From positions 1 through 64,000 of the forward strand of contig NZ_LXGN01000045.1 of NCBI RefSeq assembly GCF_009372255.1: 64,000 bases of DNA, given 5' to 3'. The notes under the pieces were generated by a model. The model was not told the origin of the DNA, searched no databases, and saw only the letters and a list, made by a program, of their open reading frames with translations. Source of the stretch: Acinetobacter guerrae. GTDB lineage: Bacteria; Pseudomonadota; Gammaproteobacteria; Pseudomonadales; Moraxellaceae. Of the stretch, positions 29,414 to 40,228 are shown piece by piece (positions within the stretch are counted from its first letter, which is position 1; each line of letters starts with the position of its first letter). The position numbers were made by a program, and so were the translations under genes.

Positions 29414-29722
29414 TTAATCCAATGCACCCATCACACGACCTGCAAAACCATACACTTCGCGTTTCCCTGCCAATGCCACCAGTTCCACATCACGGCTTTG
29501 CCCCGGCTCAAAACGTACCGCTGTACCTGCGGCAATATTCAGGCGATACCCTTTGCTTTTTTCACGGTCAAATTGCAAGGCATCATTGGCCTCAGCAAAA
29601 TGAAAATGTGAACCCACCTGAATTGGACGATCACCCGTATTGGCGACGCTCATTTTTAAAGTTTCTCGTCCAACATTCAGTTCAATATCACTATTTGGGG
29701 TAATCACTTCACCAGGAATCAT
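29414..29722 (-). CDS. ureB: Urease beta subunit
   Basis: 102 residues, the standard length. Signatures: [36 protein letters not shown] and [16 protein letters not shown] structural subunit without catalytic residues, packing around UreC in the (alpha beta gamma)3 enzyme. Confidence 0.97.
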   Translation of the reverse strand: MIPGEVITPNSDIELNVGRETLKMSVANTGDRPIQVGSHFHFAEANDALQFDREKSKGYRLNIAAGTAVRFEPGQSRDVELVALAGKREVYGFAGRVMGALD

Positions 29723-29742
29723 CAGATTCTCCTTATTTATTG

Positions 29743-30045
29743 TTATACGATAGGTTGATGAACCGTGACCAGTTTAGAACCATCAGGGAAAGTTGCTTCG
29801 ACTTGCACCTCAGCAATCATCTCAGGGACACCTTCCATCACATCATCTTTGCCTAGCAAGGTCGTACCATAATGCATCAGCTCTGCCACACTCATGCCAT
29901 CACGTGCACCCTCAAGCAAAGCTGCTGAAATAAAAGCAATTGCCTCTGGATAATTTAATTTTAAACCACGCGCTTTGCGGCGTTCCGCCACTAAACCCGC
30001 AGTAAAAATTAGCATCTTGTCTTTTTCAGTCGGATTAAGTTCCAT
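29743..30045 (-). CDS. ureA: Urease gamma subunit
   Basis: 100 residues, the standard length. [40 protein letters not shown] and [18 protein letters not shown] are the family hallmarks. It is separate from ureB, as in most bacteria and unlike Helicobacter. It follows ureD after 111 bases. Confidence 0.97.
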   Translation of the reverse strand: MELNPTEKDKMLIFTAGLVAERRKARGLKLNYPEAIAFISAALLEGARDGMSVAELMHYGTTLLGKDDVMEGVPEMIAEVQVEATFPDGSKLVTVHQPIV

Positions 30046-30156
30046 GGGGTCTTCCTAATCTTGATTATTTAGGGTTAAGCAAAATATATGCACACGTTGT
30101 AAAATTTATCTTTATATGTGTTGTGAATAAAACACATTATTAAATACACCATATAT

Positions 30157-31032
30157 CTAAGTTCGCCAGATTCGTGGAAATTCTTCGTCCAAATCAAACC
30201 AATAACGGCGTAATCGCGCGCGAATCGCAGCAAAAGCATCGTGACATACTCTGACATCATCTCCCAAAAAACGCGCACATACGACATCATCCAATAACGT
30301 TAAAGTGACAGGTACATTCATACGCATGATTAGTTCACGAATCAATTCAATATGTTGTTCTAAATGAAATGACGCACGAAATTTTTCTGGAGCAATTGCC
30401 CATAAACTTCCCATGACTGCACAACCGTTCATGCCTAAACATGAAGATAACCACCGATCTTGTCCTTTAAAACGCAAGGTATCGGCAACTAAAAGTTTTT
30501 GTTCACGGTAAAGTTTAAATTGATTGGCATACGCCCCGCTTTGAAAGGTTTCGGCACGCGCCTGTCTTCCTAACACCAACATATCCCATCCAATAAAACT
30601 TGCACTTTGATCTAAATGAATTGTGGTTTCTGAATGTGCATTTGCACCATCAAATAGCATGGTTTCTTGTGGTAACCACTCAAGTGTTGATGAATCTTTA
30701 ATTTTTAAATCTATATGCTGAAAAGCTGGCTTAGTATTGGTTTTATACCATTTTCCTGCGCCAGGTGTTGTCACTACAGCATGTGCAGTTTGTTGTGTCG
30801 AAATTTGAAATGTTAAATGATCACCTCCAGCAATTCCTGCAGGTGGATGCACGATAATGGCATGACATACACCCGTTTTCTCAGGCCACAACATTTTTTG
30901 CACCCGAACAGGACCATAATGCTTACGATGATTCATAATGGTGCGACGATCATCCTGTTTAAATCCTAGCTCCAACTGGGCATACCACAAAGCTTTAGAC
31001 CTTTGGGCTTCAAAGTCTTGTGGTTGATTCAT
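30157..31032 (-). CDS. ureD: Urease accessory protein UreD
   Basis: 291 residues from ATG 31032 with AGGAAT upstream. Signatures: [15 protein letters not shown] and [13 protein letters not shown] scaffold protein that docks on apourease and carries UreF-UreG with Ni. First gene of the urease operon, about 30 bases downstream of the start site predicted by the sigma-54 promoter at 31074-31089. Confidence 0.95.
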   Translation of the reverse strand: MNQPQDFEAQRSKALWYAQLELGFKQDDRRTIMNHRKHYGPVRVQKMLWPEKTGVCHAIIVHPPAGIAGGDHLTFQISTQQTAHAVVTTPGAGKWYKTNTKPAFQHIDLKIKDSSTLEWLPQETMLFDGANAHSETTIHLDQSASFIGWDMLVLGRQARAETFQSGAYANQFKLYREQKLLVADTLRFKGQDRWLSSCLGMNGCAVMGSLWAIAPEKFRASFHLEQHIELIRELIMRMNVPVTLTLLDDVVCARFLGDDVRVCHDAFAAIRARLRRYWFDLDEEFPRIWRT

Positions 31033-31073
31033 TGCATTCCTTTTATAACGAAATATGAAGGGTATTTTTATAA

Positions 31074-31089
31074 TGCAAAAATTGCACCA
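31074..31089 (-). promoter_or_regulatory. Sigma-54 (-24/-12) promoter of the urease operon
   Basis: On the minus strand TGGTGCAATTTTTGCA has GG and GC separated by exactly 10 bases and a TTGCA -12 box, close to consensus TGGCACR-N4-TTGCW. The expected transcription start, near 31062, leaves a leader of about 30 bases before ureD. Confidence 0.65.
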
Positions 31090-31223
31090 ATACCTTGCAA
31101 ATTATAATCTTTCAAATTACATGTTCAATTTACCATCAATTTTAATGCAATATAGATTTGATTTCAGACTTGGTTTTTTCTAATCTTGAATCGTCTTCAT
31201 ATAATCAAAAAAAGTGATTCAAC

Positions 31224-31985
31224 ATGGAAATTCAAGAGCAAATTGTGCTGGTCACTGGTGGAGCGCGTGGCTTAGGTTTAGCCATTTCACAGGCTTTACT
31301 TAAACAAGGCTCTCGCGTTGTGGTTAATTACCTAAACAGCCGTACAACAGCTGAGCATTTACAACAACAATTTCCAAAACAGGTTTTTATCTTTCAAGCG
31401 GATATCACCCAGAGTGATCAAGTTTTACAAATGTTTAAAGCCGCCAAACAACATTTTGGTAGTGGAATTACATCTGTAGTCAATAATGCATTAATCAAAT
31501 TCGAATTTAATGGGGAAGCGCGTCCGCATATTGAAAACTTGAATTGGGATAATATGCAACAGCAGTTTGAAGGTGCTGTAAAAGCTGCGTTGAATACCTT
31601 ACAAGCGGGACTTGAAGATATGAAAGCGGCTCAATTTGGTCGAATTGTAAATATTGGAACCAATCTGGTGCAAAATCCAGTTGTTCCTTATCATGATTAT
31701 ACAACTGCCAAAGCAGCTTTATTAGCCTTTACCAGAACCAGTGCACATGAGCTTGGTCAATATGGCATTAATATCAATATGCTCTCAGGTGGATTACTGC
31801 AAACGACTGATGCAAGCAAAGCGACACCTGATGCCGTATTTGATTTAATTGCTGCATCAACGCCACTAAGACGTACCACAACACCACAAGAATTTGCCGA
31901 TACAGTTTTACTATTTTTATCGCCGTGGTCGAGAGCTGTCACAGGTCAAAACTTAATGGTCGATGGTGGTTTGGTAAAAAACTAA
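31224..31985 (+). CDS. SDR-family oxidoreductase
   Basis: 253 residues. Classical short-chain dehydrogenase: cofactor motif LVTGGARGLGLAIS (TGxxxGxG), VNNAL (NNAG-type), and YxxxK in YHDYTTAKAALLAF. The C-terminus is TGQNLMVDGGLVKN. Thirteen residues before the catalytic Tyr, where Ser normally sits, there is Thr (NIGTNLVQ), an unusual substitution. Annotation pipelines would call it FabG-like, but isolation from fatty-acid genes makes that substrate doubtful. Single-gene unit with its own terminator. Confidence 0.85.
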   Translation: MEIQEQIVLVTGGARGLGLAISQALLKQGSRVVVNYLNSRTTAEHLQQQFPKQVFIFQADITQSDQVLQMFKAAKQHFGSGITSVVNNALIKFEFNGEARPHIENLNWDNMQQQFEGAVKAALNTLQAGLEDMKAAQFGRIVNIGTNLVQNPVVPYHDYTTAKAALLAFTRTSAHELGQYGININMLSGGLLQTTDASKATPDAVFDLIAASTPLRRTTTPQEFADTVLLFLSPWSRAVTGQNLMVDGGLVKN

Positions 31986-32010
31986 ATATTTTCTTAATTG
32001 AATTTAAAAT

Positions 32011-32042
32011 TGCTTAATTAGCCAAAAATTAAGCAGTTTTTT
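32011..32042 (+). terminator. SDR gene terminator
   Basis: TGCTTAATT pairs with AATTAAGCA around a 7-base loop and is followed by G and six T. Confidence 0.85.
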
Positions 32043-32115
32043 CAAAGTTGCCAACTTCTTTCGTCGTTATTTCTTATAAAATAGCCTTGCTCTTTTACTC
32101 ACACTTTATATTTTT

Positions 32116-32439
32116 ATGAAACCTTTATTTGTCATTGCAAGTTGTATCTTATTATTTGGCTGTGCATTGGGAAATTCGAGTGAAATTAAACGAGCTGAAA
32201 AAATGCTTGAACAGTTTCAATGTAAAAATATTGAAGTTCATGATATGCCTCAAAGCAATATTAATACGTTCCATCAACAGTCTTTAGCGGTCAGTAAACA
32301 AAAAGCCACTACCTATATTGAACAATACAAAGATGGTCAAACCTTGTTTGATGTTCCCCTAGATGAAGTCGTTAAACAACAGTATCAACTGTATCACTCT
32401 GCCTGTCAGGCATTGGGTGGAATTAGCCATTCTTTATAA
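32116..32439 (+). CDS. Small lipoprotein, hypothetical
   Basis: 107 residues with signal peptide and lipobox LFGC (MKPLFVIASCILLFGC). The mature part is helical and Gln-rich, with two further cysteines (FQCKNIEVHD, HSACQALGG) that could form a disulfide. No family recognised. It lies alone before the NlpE-like gene with a 150-base gap. Confidence 0.65.
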   Translation: MKPLFVIASCILLFGCALGNSSEIKRAEKMLEQFQCKNIEVHDMPQSNINTFHQQSLAVSKQKATTYIEQYKDGQTLFDVPLDEVVKQQYQLYHSACQALGGISHSL

Positions 32440-32589
32440 AAGACAATGAACCCCAAGCATAAAAAATTAACTGAGTTAGAACGTTAATTATATTTCTTCT
32501 AAACTCCCTTACACATCCATACTTTTATTCACTGGCTGTTTCTAATAGGGTGGCTTTCTCTACGATCAAAATTAAAGTGGATTAAATAT

Positions 32590-33081
32590 ATGAAAAAATC
32601 ATTAGTTGCGATTGCAATAGCCAGTACTTTCTTAGTTGCTTGTTCAAAAAATGAAAATAAAACAGAAACAGCCCCTTCTACTTCCGATCAGGCAGTAGTT
32701 GCATCTGCACCTGCTGAAACGGCTACGGCTGTCGATACAGCTCATACTGCTGAAAACGCTTTGGATTGGGCGGGCGATTATGAAGGTAAATTACCTTGTG
32801 CTGACTGTGAAGGCATTAAAACTGAACTAGAATTAAAAGCCGATAAAACTTTTGAGCTTACAGAAACTTATTTGGGTGGAAAAAGTGATGGCAAGCCAAT
32901 CGAGACTAAAGGTAGCTTTAGCTTTGACCCAAAAAATAGCTCTATCATTACACTCGATGCAAAAGGCGATAAACGTAAATTCTTTATTGGAGAAAATACT
33001 GCCACAGCACTTGATCTTGAAGGGAATAAAATTGAAGGCGCAATGGCAGATCTTTATATCTTGAAAAAAGATGTAAAATAA
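32590..33081 (+). CDS. nlpE: NlpE-like lipoprotein (N-terminal domain only)
   Basis: 163 residues. Lipobox LVAC at 15-18, an Ala/Thr-rich linker, then the NlpE N-terminal signature WAGDYEGKLPCADCEGIKTE with its CxxC. The C-terminus (IEGAMADLYILKK) completes the small barrel. E. coli NlpE (236 residues) has a second OB-like domain that is absent here. NlpE senses envelope, lipoprotein and surface stress through Cpx; no Cpx genes are visible, so the signalling role is inferred only from the family. Confidence 0.82.
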   Translation: MKKSLVAIAIASTFLVACSKNENKTETAPSTSDQAVVASAPAETATAVDTAHTAENALDWAGDYEGKLPCADCEGIKTELELKADKTFELTETYLGGKSDGKPIETKGSFSFDPKNSSIITLDAKGDKRKFFIGENTATALDLEGNKIEGAMADLYILKKDVK

Positions 33082-33239
33082 ACCCAAAAGACAAACTTGC
33101 AGTACATACCGATCCCTCAAGATCGGTATTCAAAAAATATCGCATTATGAAATATAGTTTCTAAAATTTTAATTATTGTTACCAAAAATAAAACGCTATA
33201 GTAAGATCAAATTGCAAAATTGAATAAATGATAAAGTAA

Positions 33240-34226
<987 letters not shown>

Positions 34227-34289
34227 TGATGAGTTGTTAAATATTTATTAATTAATTTTCATTTATCTTTTTTATCAATTTATCCATAA

Positions 34290-34316
34290 AAAACCCTGCA
34301 TAAGCAGGGTTTTTTT
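34290..34316. terminator. Bidirectional terminator between nitronate monooxygenase and aceA
   Basis: AAAACCCTGC and GCAGGGTTTT form a 10-bp stem with loop ATAA, flanked by A and T runs on either side. Confidence 0.92.
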
Positions 34317-34334
34317 ATTGAATCAGTTTGCTAC

Positions 34335-35936
34335 TTAGTGAGCAGAGAACTGGTTCATTGTATTTTTGCTTGCGTCACCCGCTTTAAGCGCTTGCTCACC
34401 AGCAAAGATTTCTTTGTGATCATCACCGATGTCTGAACCAGCCATTGCTTGGTGTTTAACACATGCGATACCACCACGGATTTCTTTACGTTGTACGCCA
34501 GCAACATAAGCCAACATACCTTCTTCACCGAAGTAACCTTTAGCAAGCTCATGAGTAGAAAGAGCAGCAGTGTGGTAAGTCGGTAGAGTGATCAAGTGAT
34601 GGAACACACCCGCTTCACGTGCAGCATCAGCTTGGAAAGTACGGATTTTTTCATCAGCATCAGCAGCCAATTCAGAAGCATCGTACTCAGCGCTCATTAA
34701 TTTAGCACGGTCATAACCAGAAACATCTTTACCTTCAGCAGCCCAACGATCGTAAGCTTGTTGACGGAAGTTTAACGTCCAGTTGAATGATGGAGAGTTG
34801 TTATAAACAAGTTTAGCATTTGGAACTTGTTTTTTGATGTCATTTACAAAACCTGCAATGCCTTGAACGTCTGGAGTTGGAGTTTCGATCCAGATCATGT
34901 CCGCGCCATTTTGTAGGCTAGTTACACAGTCAAGTACAACGCGGTCGTGTTGTGTACCTTCACGGAACTGATACAAGCCAGAAGCTAAACGCGTTGGACG
35001 GTGTAATTTACCATCACGTTTGATGAGGATTTCGTCATCATTTGCTTCAGAGATATCAATTTCTTGAGTGTCTAAATAGCTGATGTATTGAGAAGCCAAG
35101 TCACCTTTCTCTTTAGATACAGGGATCTTTTGAGTCAAGTCAGCGCCTTCAGAGTCAGTACGTGCAACGATCACACCATCATCAACACCAAGCTCAAGGA
35201 ATGCATAACGAACAGCATTGATTTTTGCAAGGAAGTCTTCATGTGGAACAGTTACTTTACCAGCTTGGTGACCACATTGTTTCGCATCAGAAACTTGGTT
35301 TTCGATTTGGATTGCACATGCACCCGCTTCGATCATTTGTTTAGTCAACAAGTAAGTTGCTTCTTCGTTACCAAAACCAGCATCAATGTCGGCAATAATT
35401 GGCACAACATGAGTTTCAAAGTTATCGATTTGAGCTTCGATTTCTTTTACTTTTGCAGAATCACCAGCGCCTTCAGCTTTTTGTAATGCGCGGAATAAAT
35501 CATTTAATTCTTTTGCATCAGCTTGACGCAAGAAGGTATAGATTTCTGCGATTAATTTAGGCACAGCAGTTTTTTCGTGCATAGATTGGTCAGGAAGTGG
35601 ACCAAATTCAGAACGAAGTGCAGCAACCATCCAACCAGAAAGGTAGATATAACGTTTGTTGGTTGTACCGAAATATTTTTTGTTCGCGATCATTTTTTGT
35701 TGCGCGATGAAACCATGCCAGCAACCCAAAGATTGAGTATAGCTGCTGTTGTCAGCATCATATTCAGCCATATCTTTACGCATGATAGCAGCTGTATATT
35801 TAGCGATGTCCAAACCAGTATGGAAACGGTTTTGAACGATCATACGAGCAGCGTCTTCAGGACGAATCGCGTCCCAAGTGCCACCTAATTTATTTTTTAC
35901 GGCACGTACGTGCTCAAGAGCTGATTGATATGTCAT
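34335..35936 (-). CDS. aceA: Isocitrate lyase (long form)
   Basis: 533 residues, the long Pseudomonas/Acinetobacter type rather than the 434-residue E. coli type. Active-site signature KQCGHQAGK (variant of KKCGH), metal-binding ADIDAGFGN, VARTDSEGADL, and NNSPSFNWTLNF near the C-terminal third. First enzyme of the glyoxylate shunt: isocitrate to succinate plus glyoxylate, needed for growth on acetate and alkanes. Malate synthase is not adjacent. A divergent LysR gene lies 608 bases away, but no link is shown. Confidence 0.97.
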   Translation of the reverse strand: MTYQSALEHVRAVKNKLGGTWDAIRPEDAARMIVQNRFHTGLDIAKYTAAIMRKDMAEYDADNSSYTQSLGCWHGFIAQQKMIANKKYFGTTNKRYIYLSGWMVAALRSEFGPLPDQSMHEKTAVPKLIAEIYTFLRQADAKELNDLFRALQKAEGAGDSAKVKEIEAQIDNFETHVVPIIADIDAGFGNEEATYLLTKQMIEAGACAIQIENQVSDAKQCGHQAGKVTVPHEDFLAKINAVRYAFLELGVDDGVIVARTDSEGADLTQKIPVSKEKGDLASQYISYLDTQEIDISEANDDEILIKRDGKLHRPTRLASGLYQFREGTQHDRVVLDCVTSLQNGADMIWIETPTPDVQGIAGFVNDIKKQVPNAKLVYNNSPSFNWTLNFRQQAYDRWAAEGKDVSGYDRAKLMSAEYDASELAADADEKIRTFQADAAREAGVFHHLITLPTYHTAALSTHELAKGYFGEEGMLAYVAGVQRKEIRGGIACVKHQAMAGSDIGDDHKEIFAGEQALKAGDASKNTMNQFSAH

Positions 35937-36544
35937 GATATATTCCCTTTTAGGATTTCATCGAAGAGATAAGATGCTGAACTGTCATGTTTATTTGACT
36001 AGACTATATTTCAGTCATTTCATCAATATGAACACAGCTTAGTCTGAGCAAAAAAATTAATCCAATATCCTCCATTAATCTTCAGTATTTTTTAAAAAAA
36101 TATATAGATTAAAGTCGTATTATAATTATGTGCAAAAAACACAAATTATTGATTTTTAAAAATTAAATTAAATTTAAAAATTTATTGAATCATTTGATCA
36201 AAATATTTTGAACAATTTTCAGTCTATTCGTGTGAAATCTTAATGTAATTTTTTTCATCATCATAGGACTAAAAATGGTAAAACATGACAAGATTGAATT
36301 GAATAACATTCGTTATAATAAAGAAATAAATCACTTGGATTTTCACTGAACTTGCCTTTTTTCTGAGAGATTTGCCCAAATTAATTAAGATTTCTTTTGT
36401 AAATATTTCAAATTTTCTAATTAATTATTCTCTTTAAATTTAGGCTTCAGAGGCGCTGTTTTTTTCAGCGTTTTTTCACACAAATCCATTCAACTATGGC
36501 ATAATCAATCACAATTTCATGATTTTATTTTCGGTATTTTTTTT
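35937..36544. other. 608-base AT-rich divergent spacer (aceA / LysR)
   Basis: Extremely AT-rich, with no ORF I would call. On the plus strand there is a good -10 (TATAAT, 36314-36319) without a well-spaced -35. At 36454-36476 a hairpin followed by six T lies only about 70 bases before the LysR start codon. The aceA promoter must lie at the left side. Confidence 0.5.
36454..36476 (+). terminator. Terminator-like hairpin upstream of the LysR gene
   Basis: CGCTG and CAGCG around a loop of seven T, followed by six T. Its place in the LysR leader suggests either attenuation or the end of a short upstream transcript. Confidence 0.55.
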
Positions 36545-37534
36545 ATGAATCTGGAGCGTGTAGATCTTAATCTATTAATTTATCTTGACGTGCTTCTTCG
36601 CGAAAAAAATGTCACTCGTGCAGCCGAACAATTAGGCGTTACTCAACCTGCCATGAGTAATATTTTGCGTAGACTTCGCAATTTATTTAATGATCCACTC
36701 TTGATCCGCTCATCAGAAGGTATGACTCCAACCGAACGTGCGCTTGAACTACAACCACGTATCCGCGATGCACTTTCTGATCTCTCCATGATTTTAGAAC
36801 CTCGTACCGAATTTCGTCCTTATACCAGTAATCGCGTCTTTAGGATCATGACTTCGGATTACGCCGAAGCAACCTTGGTTCCTCGTTTAGTTAAAGCTTT
36901 ACGTTCTGAAGCACCAAATGTCGTTTTAGATTTCCTTACCCCAAGCGATGTGTCTTATCGCGATATGGAACAAGGTAAAGTTGATTTAGCGATTAACCGT
37001 TTTAATGAAATTCCACAAAGTTTCCACCAAGTTCTAGTTTGGCGCGACAGTTTTAGCTGCTTATTAAACGATAAGCATCCTGCGGGTCAGCACCTAAATC
37101 TTAAAAACTATTTGGATGCACAGCATATTTGGGTATCTAAGACTGGAATGGGTGTTGGTTTTGGCATTAATCCTGATAAACAGGCAGGTTTGGGCTGGAT
37201 TGATCAGGCGTTAGAGCGGATTGGACAAAAGCGTAAAATTTCAGTCTTTACACGGCATTATCAAATGCCAGCTTTATTGGCTCAAAATGTAGATTTAGTT
37301 GCGACCCTACCTACTCGTATGGCGCGCCTACAAGCGAATAATCCCAAATTATTAATTAAGGACCCTCCTTTTTATATTCCAGAATTTGAATTAAAAATGG
37401 CATGGTGTCCTTTATTGCATCATCACCCTGCACATCGCTGGTTACGACAATTGATTTTATTTGTCGCACGTCAGATGATAGAAGATGAAAATCGTGAGTT
37501 TTTAACAAATAATTCGCAATTTTCGCACTATTAA
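36545..37534 (+). CDS. LysR-type transcriptional regulator
   Basis: 329 residues. N-terminal winged helix-turn-helix (DLNLLIYLDVLLREKNVTRA, then AEQLGVTQPAMSNILRRLR) and a periplasmic-binding-like effector domain (FRIMTSDYAEATLVPRLVKA, IWVSKTGMGVGFG). It is divergent from aceA, so it may control the glyoxylate shunt, but LysR genes often regulate only their divergent partner and the gap is long. The inducer cannot be deduced. Confidence 0.9.
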   Translation: MNLERVDLNLLIYLDVLLREKNVTRAAEQLGVTQPAMSNILRRLRNLFNDPLLIRSSEGMTPTERALELQPRIRDALSDLSMILEPRTEFRPYTSNRVFRIMTSDYAEATLVPRLVKALRSEAPNVVLDFLTPSDVSYRDMEQGKVDLAINRFNEIPQSFHQVLVWRDSFSCLLNDKHPAGQHLNLKNYLDAQHIWVSKTGMGVGFGINPDKQAGLGWIDQALERIGQKRKISVFTRHYQMPALLAQNVDLVATLPTRMARLQANNPKLLIKDPPFYIPEFELKMAWCPLLHHHPAHRWLRQLILFVARQMIEDENREFLTNNSQFSHY

Positions 37535-37585
37535 AATAAATTTTTGTTAATTTCTTCTGTTTTCAAGCTTATACTGATTCTATCC

Positions 37586-37615
37586 CGAGGTGGTTAAAAA
37601 CTGCCTCGCCTTTTT
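37586..37615 (+). terminator. LysR gene terminator
   Basis: CGAGG (37586-37590) pairs with CCTCG (37604-37608), followed by CC and five T. Confidence 0.65.
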
Positions 37616-37662
37616 CATTGCATCAAAACTTTCTCATAATAACGAATGACTACAGGTGAACT

Positions 37663-38985
37663 GTGAGCCTCTTTCAAAACGTCGTTATCATTGCCATACT
37701 GATTATCGCGGCGGGTTTTTTATCTTTAACTGAAATCGCGCTTGCCGGTGCGCGTAAAGTAAAATTAAAAATTCTTGCGGAATCTGGCGATGAACGCGCC
37801 AAAAAAGTCCTTGATCTTCAGCAGCAATCAGCTGATTTTTTTGCTGCATCACAAATCGGTCTAAATGCGGTTGCCATTCTCGGTGGTATTTTGGGGGAAG
37901 CTGCTTTCCGTCCTTTTTTTGTAAATCTGGTTCATCGTTTTTATAATGGGCCGTGGGCAGAAAATATAGGATTTGTGCTTTCTTTTACCTTTGTGACGTC
38001 ACTCTTCATTTTATTTGCCGATCTTATGCCTAAGCGTCTAGCGATGATCGCGCCTGAAAAAATTGCAGTTTCAGTCATTAATCCAATTCAGGTTTTCATC
38101 AAAATTTGTAAACCCTTAGCTTGGATTATCAATGCAATTGCCAATTTATTATTTCGTTTGTTCAAAGTAAATACCACACGTGATGACAATATTACTTTTG
38201 ATGATATTTCAGCAGTAATGGAAGCAGGAGCACAAGCGGGTGTATTACAAAAACAAGAACATCATTTTATTGAAAATGTATTTGAACTTGAAGAGCGTAC
38301 CGTTCCTTCAAGTATGACGACACGTGAAAATATCGTATATTTTACAATTAATGAATCTGATGAAAGTATTCGCCAAAAACTGGCAGAATACCCTTATTCC
38401 AAGTTTTTAGTTTGTAATGAGAATATTGATCAGGTGATTGGGTATGTCGATGCCAAAGATATTCTTGTTCGGATTTTAAATAGTCAGTCTTTAATCAAAC
38501 TCAAAGAAAACACCATTCGTACCGTTTTGACCATTCCTGACACATTAACACTTTCAGAAGTTCTCGACCGTTTTCGTTCGACCAAAGAAAAATTTGCTGT
38601 GGTTATTAATGAATATGCTTTAGTGGTCGGTGTGATTACGTTAAGTGATATTATGATTACTGTAATGGGCGACTGGGTCACGCCAATTGAAGAAGATCAG
38701 CAAATCATCAAGCGCGATAATAATTCATGGCTAATTGATGGGAGTACCCCGATCGAAGATTTGAAACATGCACTCGAAATTGATGAAATGCCAGATGACG
38801 AAAACTACGAAACTTTGGCAGGTTTTATGATGTATCAATTACGCAAAATTCCGCGTCCTGCTGATAGTGTCGAGTTTAGTGGTTTCAAATTTGAAGTGGT
38901 CGATGTCGATCATTACAAAATTGACCAATTATTGGTGACAAGAATTTTAGAAAAAATAGAAGATCAAATTCTAATTGAAGATTAA
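37663..38985 (+). CDS. CNNM/CBS/CorC-type membrane transporter (YtfL/PaeA family)
   Basis: 440 residues starting at GTG 37663 with AGGTGA upstream. The N-terminal CNNM domain has about four hydrophobic helices (VVIIAILIIAAGFLSLTEIA, VLSFTFVTSLFILFADLMPK). Two CBS domains follow at about 210-340 (SMTTRENIVYF, VLTIPDTLTLSEVLDRF), then a C-terminal CorC_HlyC domain (WLIDGSTPIEDLKHAL). Family members are Mg/Co efflux or polyamine (cadaverine/putrescine) exporters and are often mislabelled hemolysins. The substrate here is undetermined. Confidence 0.88.
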   Translation: MSLFQNVVIIAILIIAAGFLSLTEIALAGARKVKLKILAESGDERAKKVLDLQQQSADFFAASQIGLNAVAILGGILGEAAFRPFFVNLVHRFYNGPWAENIGFVLSFTFVTSLFILFADLMPKRLAMIAPEKIAVSVINPIQVFIKICKPLAWIINAIANLLFRLFKVNTTRDDNITFDDISAVMEAGAQAGVLQKQEHHFIENVFELEERTVPSSMTTRENIVYFTINESDESIRQKLAEYPYSKFLVCNENIDQVIGYVDAKDILVRILNSQSLIKLKENTIRTVLTIPDTLTLSEVLDRFRSTKEKFAVVINEYALVVGVITLSDIMITVMGDWVTPIEEDQQIIKRDNNSWLIDGSTPIEDLKHALEIDEMPDDENYETLAGFMMYQLRKIPRPADSVEFSGFKFEVVDVDHYKIDQLLVTRILEKIEDQILIED

Positions 38986-39080
38986 CCTTACTTGGCAAAA
39001 CATGAACACAGTTCTTTTAACTGAATATTGTCTTTTGCGCTTTCACTAGGCTTAATGCTTACCCTTTGCTCTAAAATCTG

Positions 39081-39110
39081 GCAGGACATAAAAATCCTGC
39101 TTATTTTTTT
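39081..39110 (+). terminator. Terminator of the CNNM/CBS gene
   Basis: GCAGGA and TCCTGC around an 8-base loop, followed by a T-rich run (TTATTTTTTT). Confidence 0.85.
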
Positions 39111-39222
39111 GGAGTCAATTATAAAAAAAATGATGATAAAGCCACAATAATGATTAATTTTAATATTTAAAATCAAATATATAACTCAAATAAAATTTAA
39201 AATAAAATAAGCTATCACGATT

Positions 39223-39238
39223 TGGCATTTATATTGCT
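39223..39238 (+). promoter_or_regulatory. Sigma-54 promoter of the ABC-transporter / guanidine-II operon
   Basis: TGGCATTTATATTGCT: GG and GC are 10 bases apart and the -12 box TTGCT is perfect; one mismatch in TGGCAC. The predicted start, near 39250, is 40 bases before the permease ATG. Confidence 0.75.
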
Positions 39239-39289
39239 TAAACAAAAGTATTACTTTTTTTGTTTTATGTAATACTTGAGCAAACTGAT

Positions 39290-40228
39290 ATGAATGAACA
39301 TATTTCCAGAAGAAAAGCATTACTGTTGGGTTTCGGCTCTTTTGTGATCCCCATCCTCATTTGGTGCTGTGTCAGTTATTTGCCTTTTATCTGGCACCCT
39401 CAGGTACAAATCACTGACTCGGGAAGTGTGTCATATTTACAGGTTGGAAGCAGAGTTGATAAACGTTTTTTCTATCAAGAAGCCCAAAATGCAGTTAATC
39501 AACATCAAGAACCACCACAAGGAAAACTGGTCAATCCCATTTATTTGCCCGCCCCTCATGAAGTTGCCAAAGCTTTAGTGACATCTTTCACAACGCCACC
39601 AGCTCAACCCGATAGCCCTTGGTTACATCAAAGCCTATGGCATAGTATTAAAATTGTTTTTACTGCTTTTTTTATTTCGTCACTCATTGGTATTCCGCTT
39701 GGCATTTTATGTGGTTTCTCCAGTGTTATTTCCAGACTAACAGAACCCTTTGTCGAGTTTTTTCGTTATTTACCTGCACCAGCATTTGGTGCATTAGCTG
39801 TTGCCATTTTAGGTATTAACGATGCGCCTAAAATTGCGATTATTGTGATTGGGACACTCTTTCAACAAATTTTAATTATTGCCAATACCACTCGTATGGT
39901 TGATCGCGGCTTAATTGAAGCGGGTTACACGTTAGGAACCAATAAATTTAAAAGTTTGATGCATGTCGTAATTCCAGCAGCATTGCCAGATATTTATCGA
40001 GATTTAAGAGTGCTACTCGGTTGGGCATGGACATATTTGATTGTTTCAGAGTTGATCGGGACAACATCAGGTATTACTTGGTTTATCACACAACAAGCAC
40101 GCTATCAAAATTTTGACAATGTGTATGCAGCAATTCTAATTATTGGAGTAATAGGCTTATTAACCGATGTCATTTTAATGAAGATTGGACAACATCTATT
40201 TAAATGGAAATCAGGAGCGAGAGTATGA
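39290..40228 (+). CDS. ABC transporter permease (SsuC/TauC/NrtB type)
   Basis: 312 residues from ATG 39290 (MNEHISRRKALLLGFG); the frame is open further upstream, but that part covers the promoter. One N-terminal membrane helix, an extracytoplasmic stretch of about 60 residues, then the BPD permease core of five or so helices with the ATPase contact loop EAGYTLGTNKFKSLMHVVIP (EAA motif). Its stop overlaps the ATPase start (ATGA). The ATPase lies next and a matching TauT/NitT solute-binding protein lies 3 kb on, on the opposite strand. Location in the guanidine island suggests import of guanidine or a guanidino compound. Confidence 0.88.
   Translation: MNEHISRRKALLLGFGSFVIPILIWCCVSYLPFIWHPQVQITDSGSVSYLQVGSRVDKRFFYQEAQNAVNQHQEPPQGKLVNPIYLPAPHEVAKALVTSFTTPPAQPDSPWLHQSLWHSIKIVFTAFFISSLIGIPLGILCGFSSVISRLTEPFVEFFRYLPAPAFGALAVAILGINDAPKIAIIVIGTLFQQILIIANTTRMVDRGLIEAGYTLGTNKFKSLMHVVIPAALPDIYRDLRVLLGWAWTYLIVSELIGTTSGITWFITQQARYQNFDNVYAAILIIGVIGLLTDVILMKIGQHLFKWKSGARV

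Noticed and set aside
30075..30290. A 71-residue minus-strand open frame between ureD and ureA
   Set aside because: It overlaps ureD in another frame, has no ribosome site and no recognisable features.
36490..36530. TGGCATAATCAATCAC upstream of the LysR gene as a sigma-54 promoter
   Set aside because: The -24-like element is present, but there is no GC at the required 10-base spacing.
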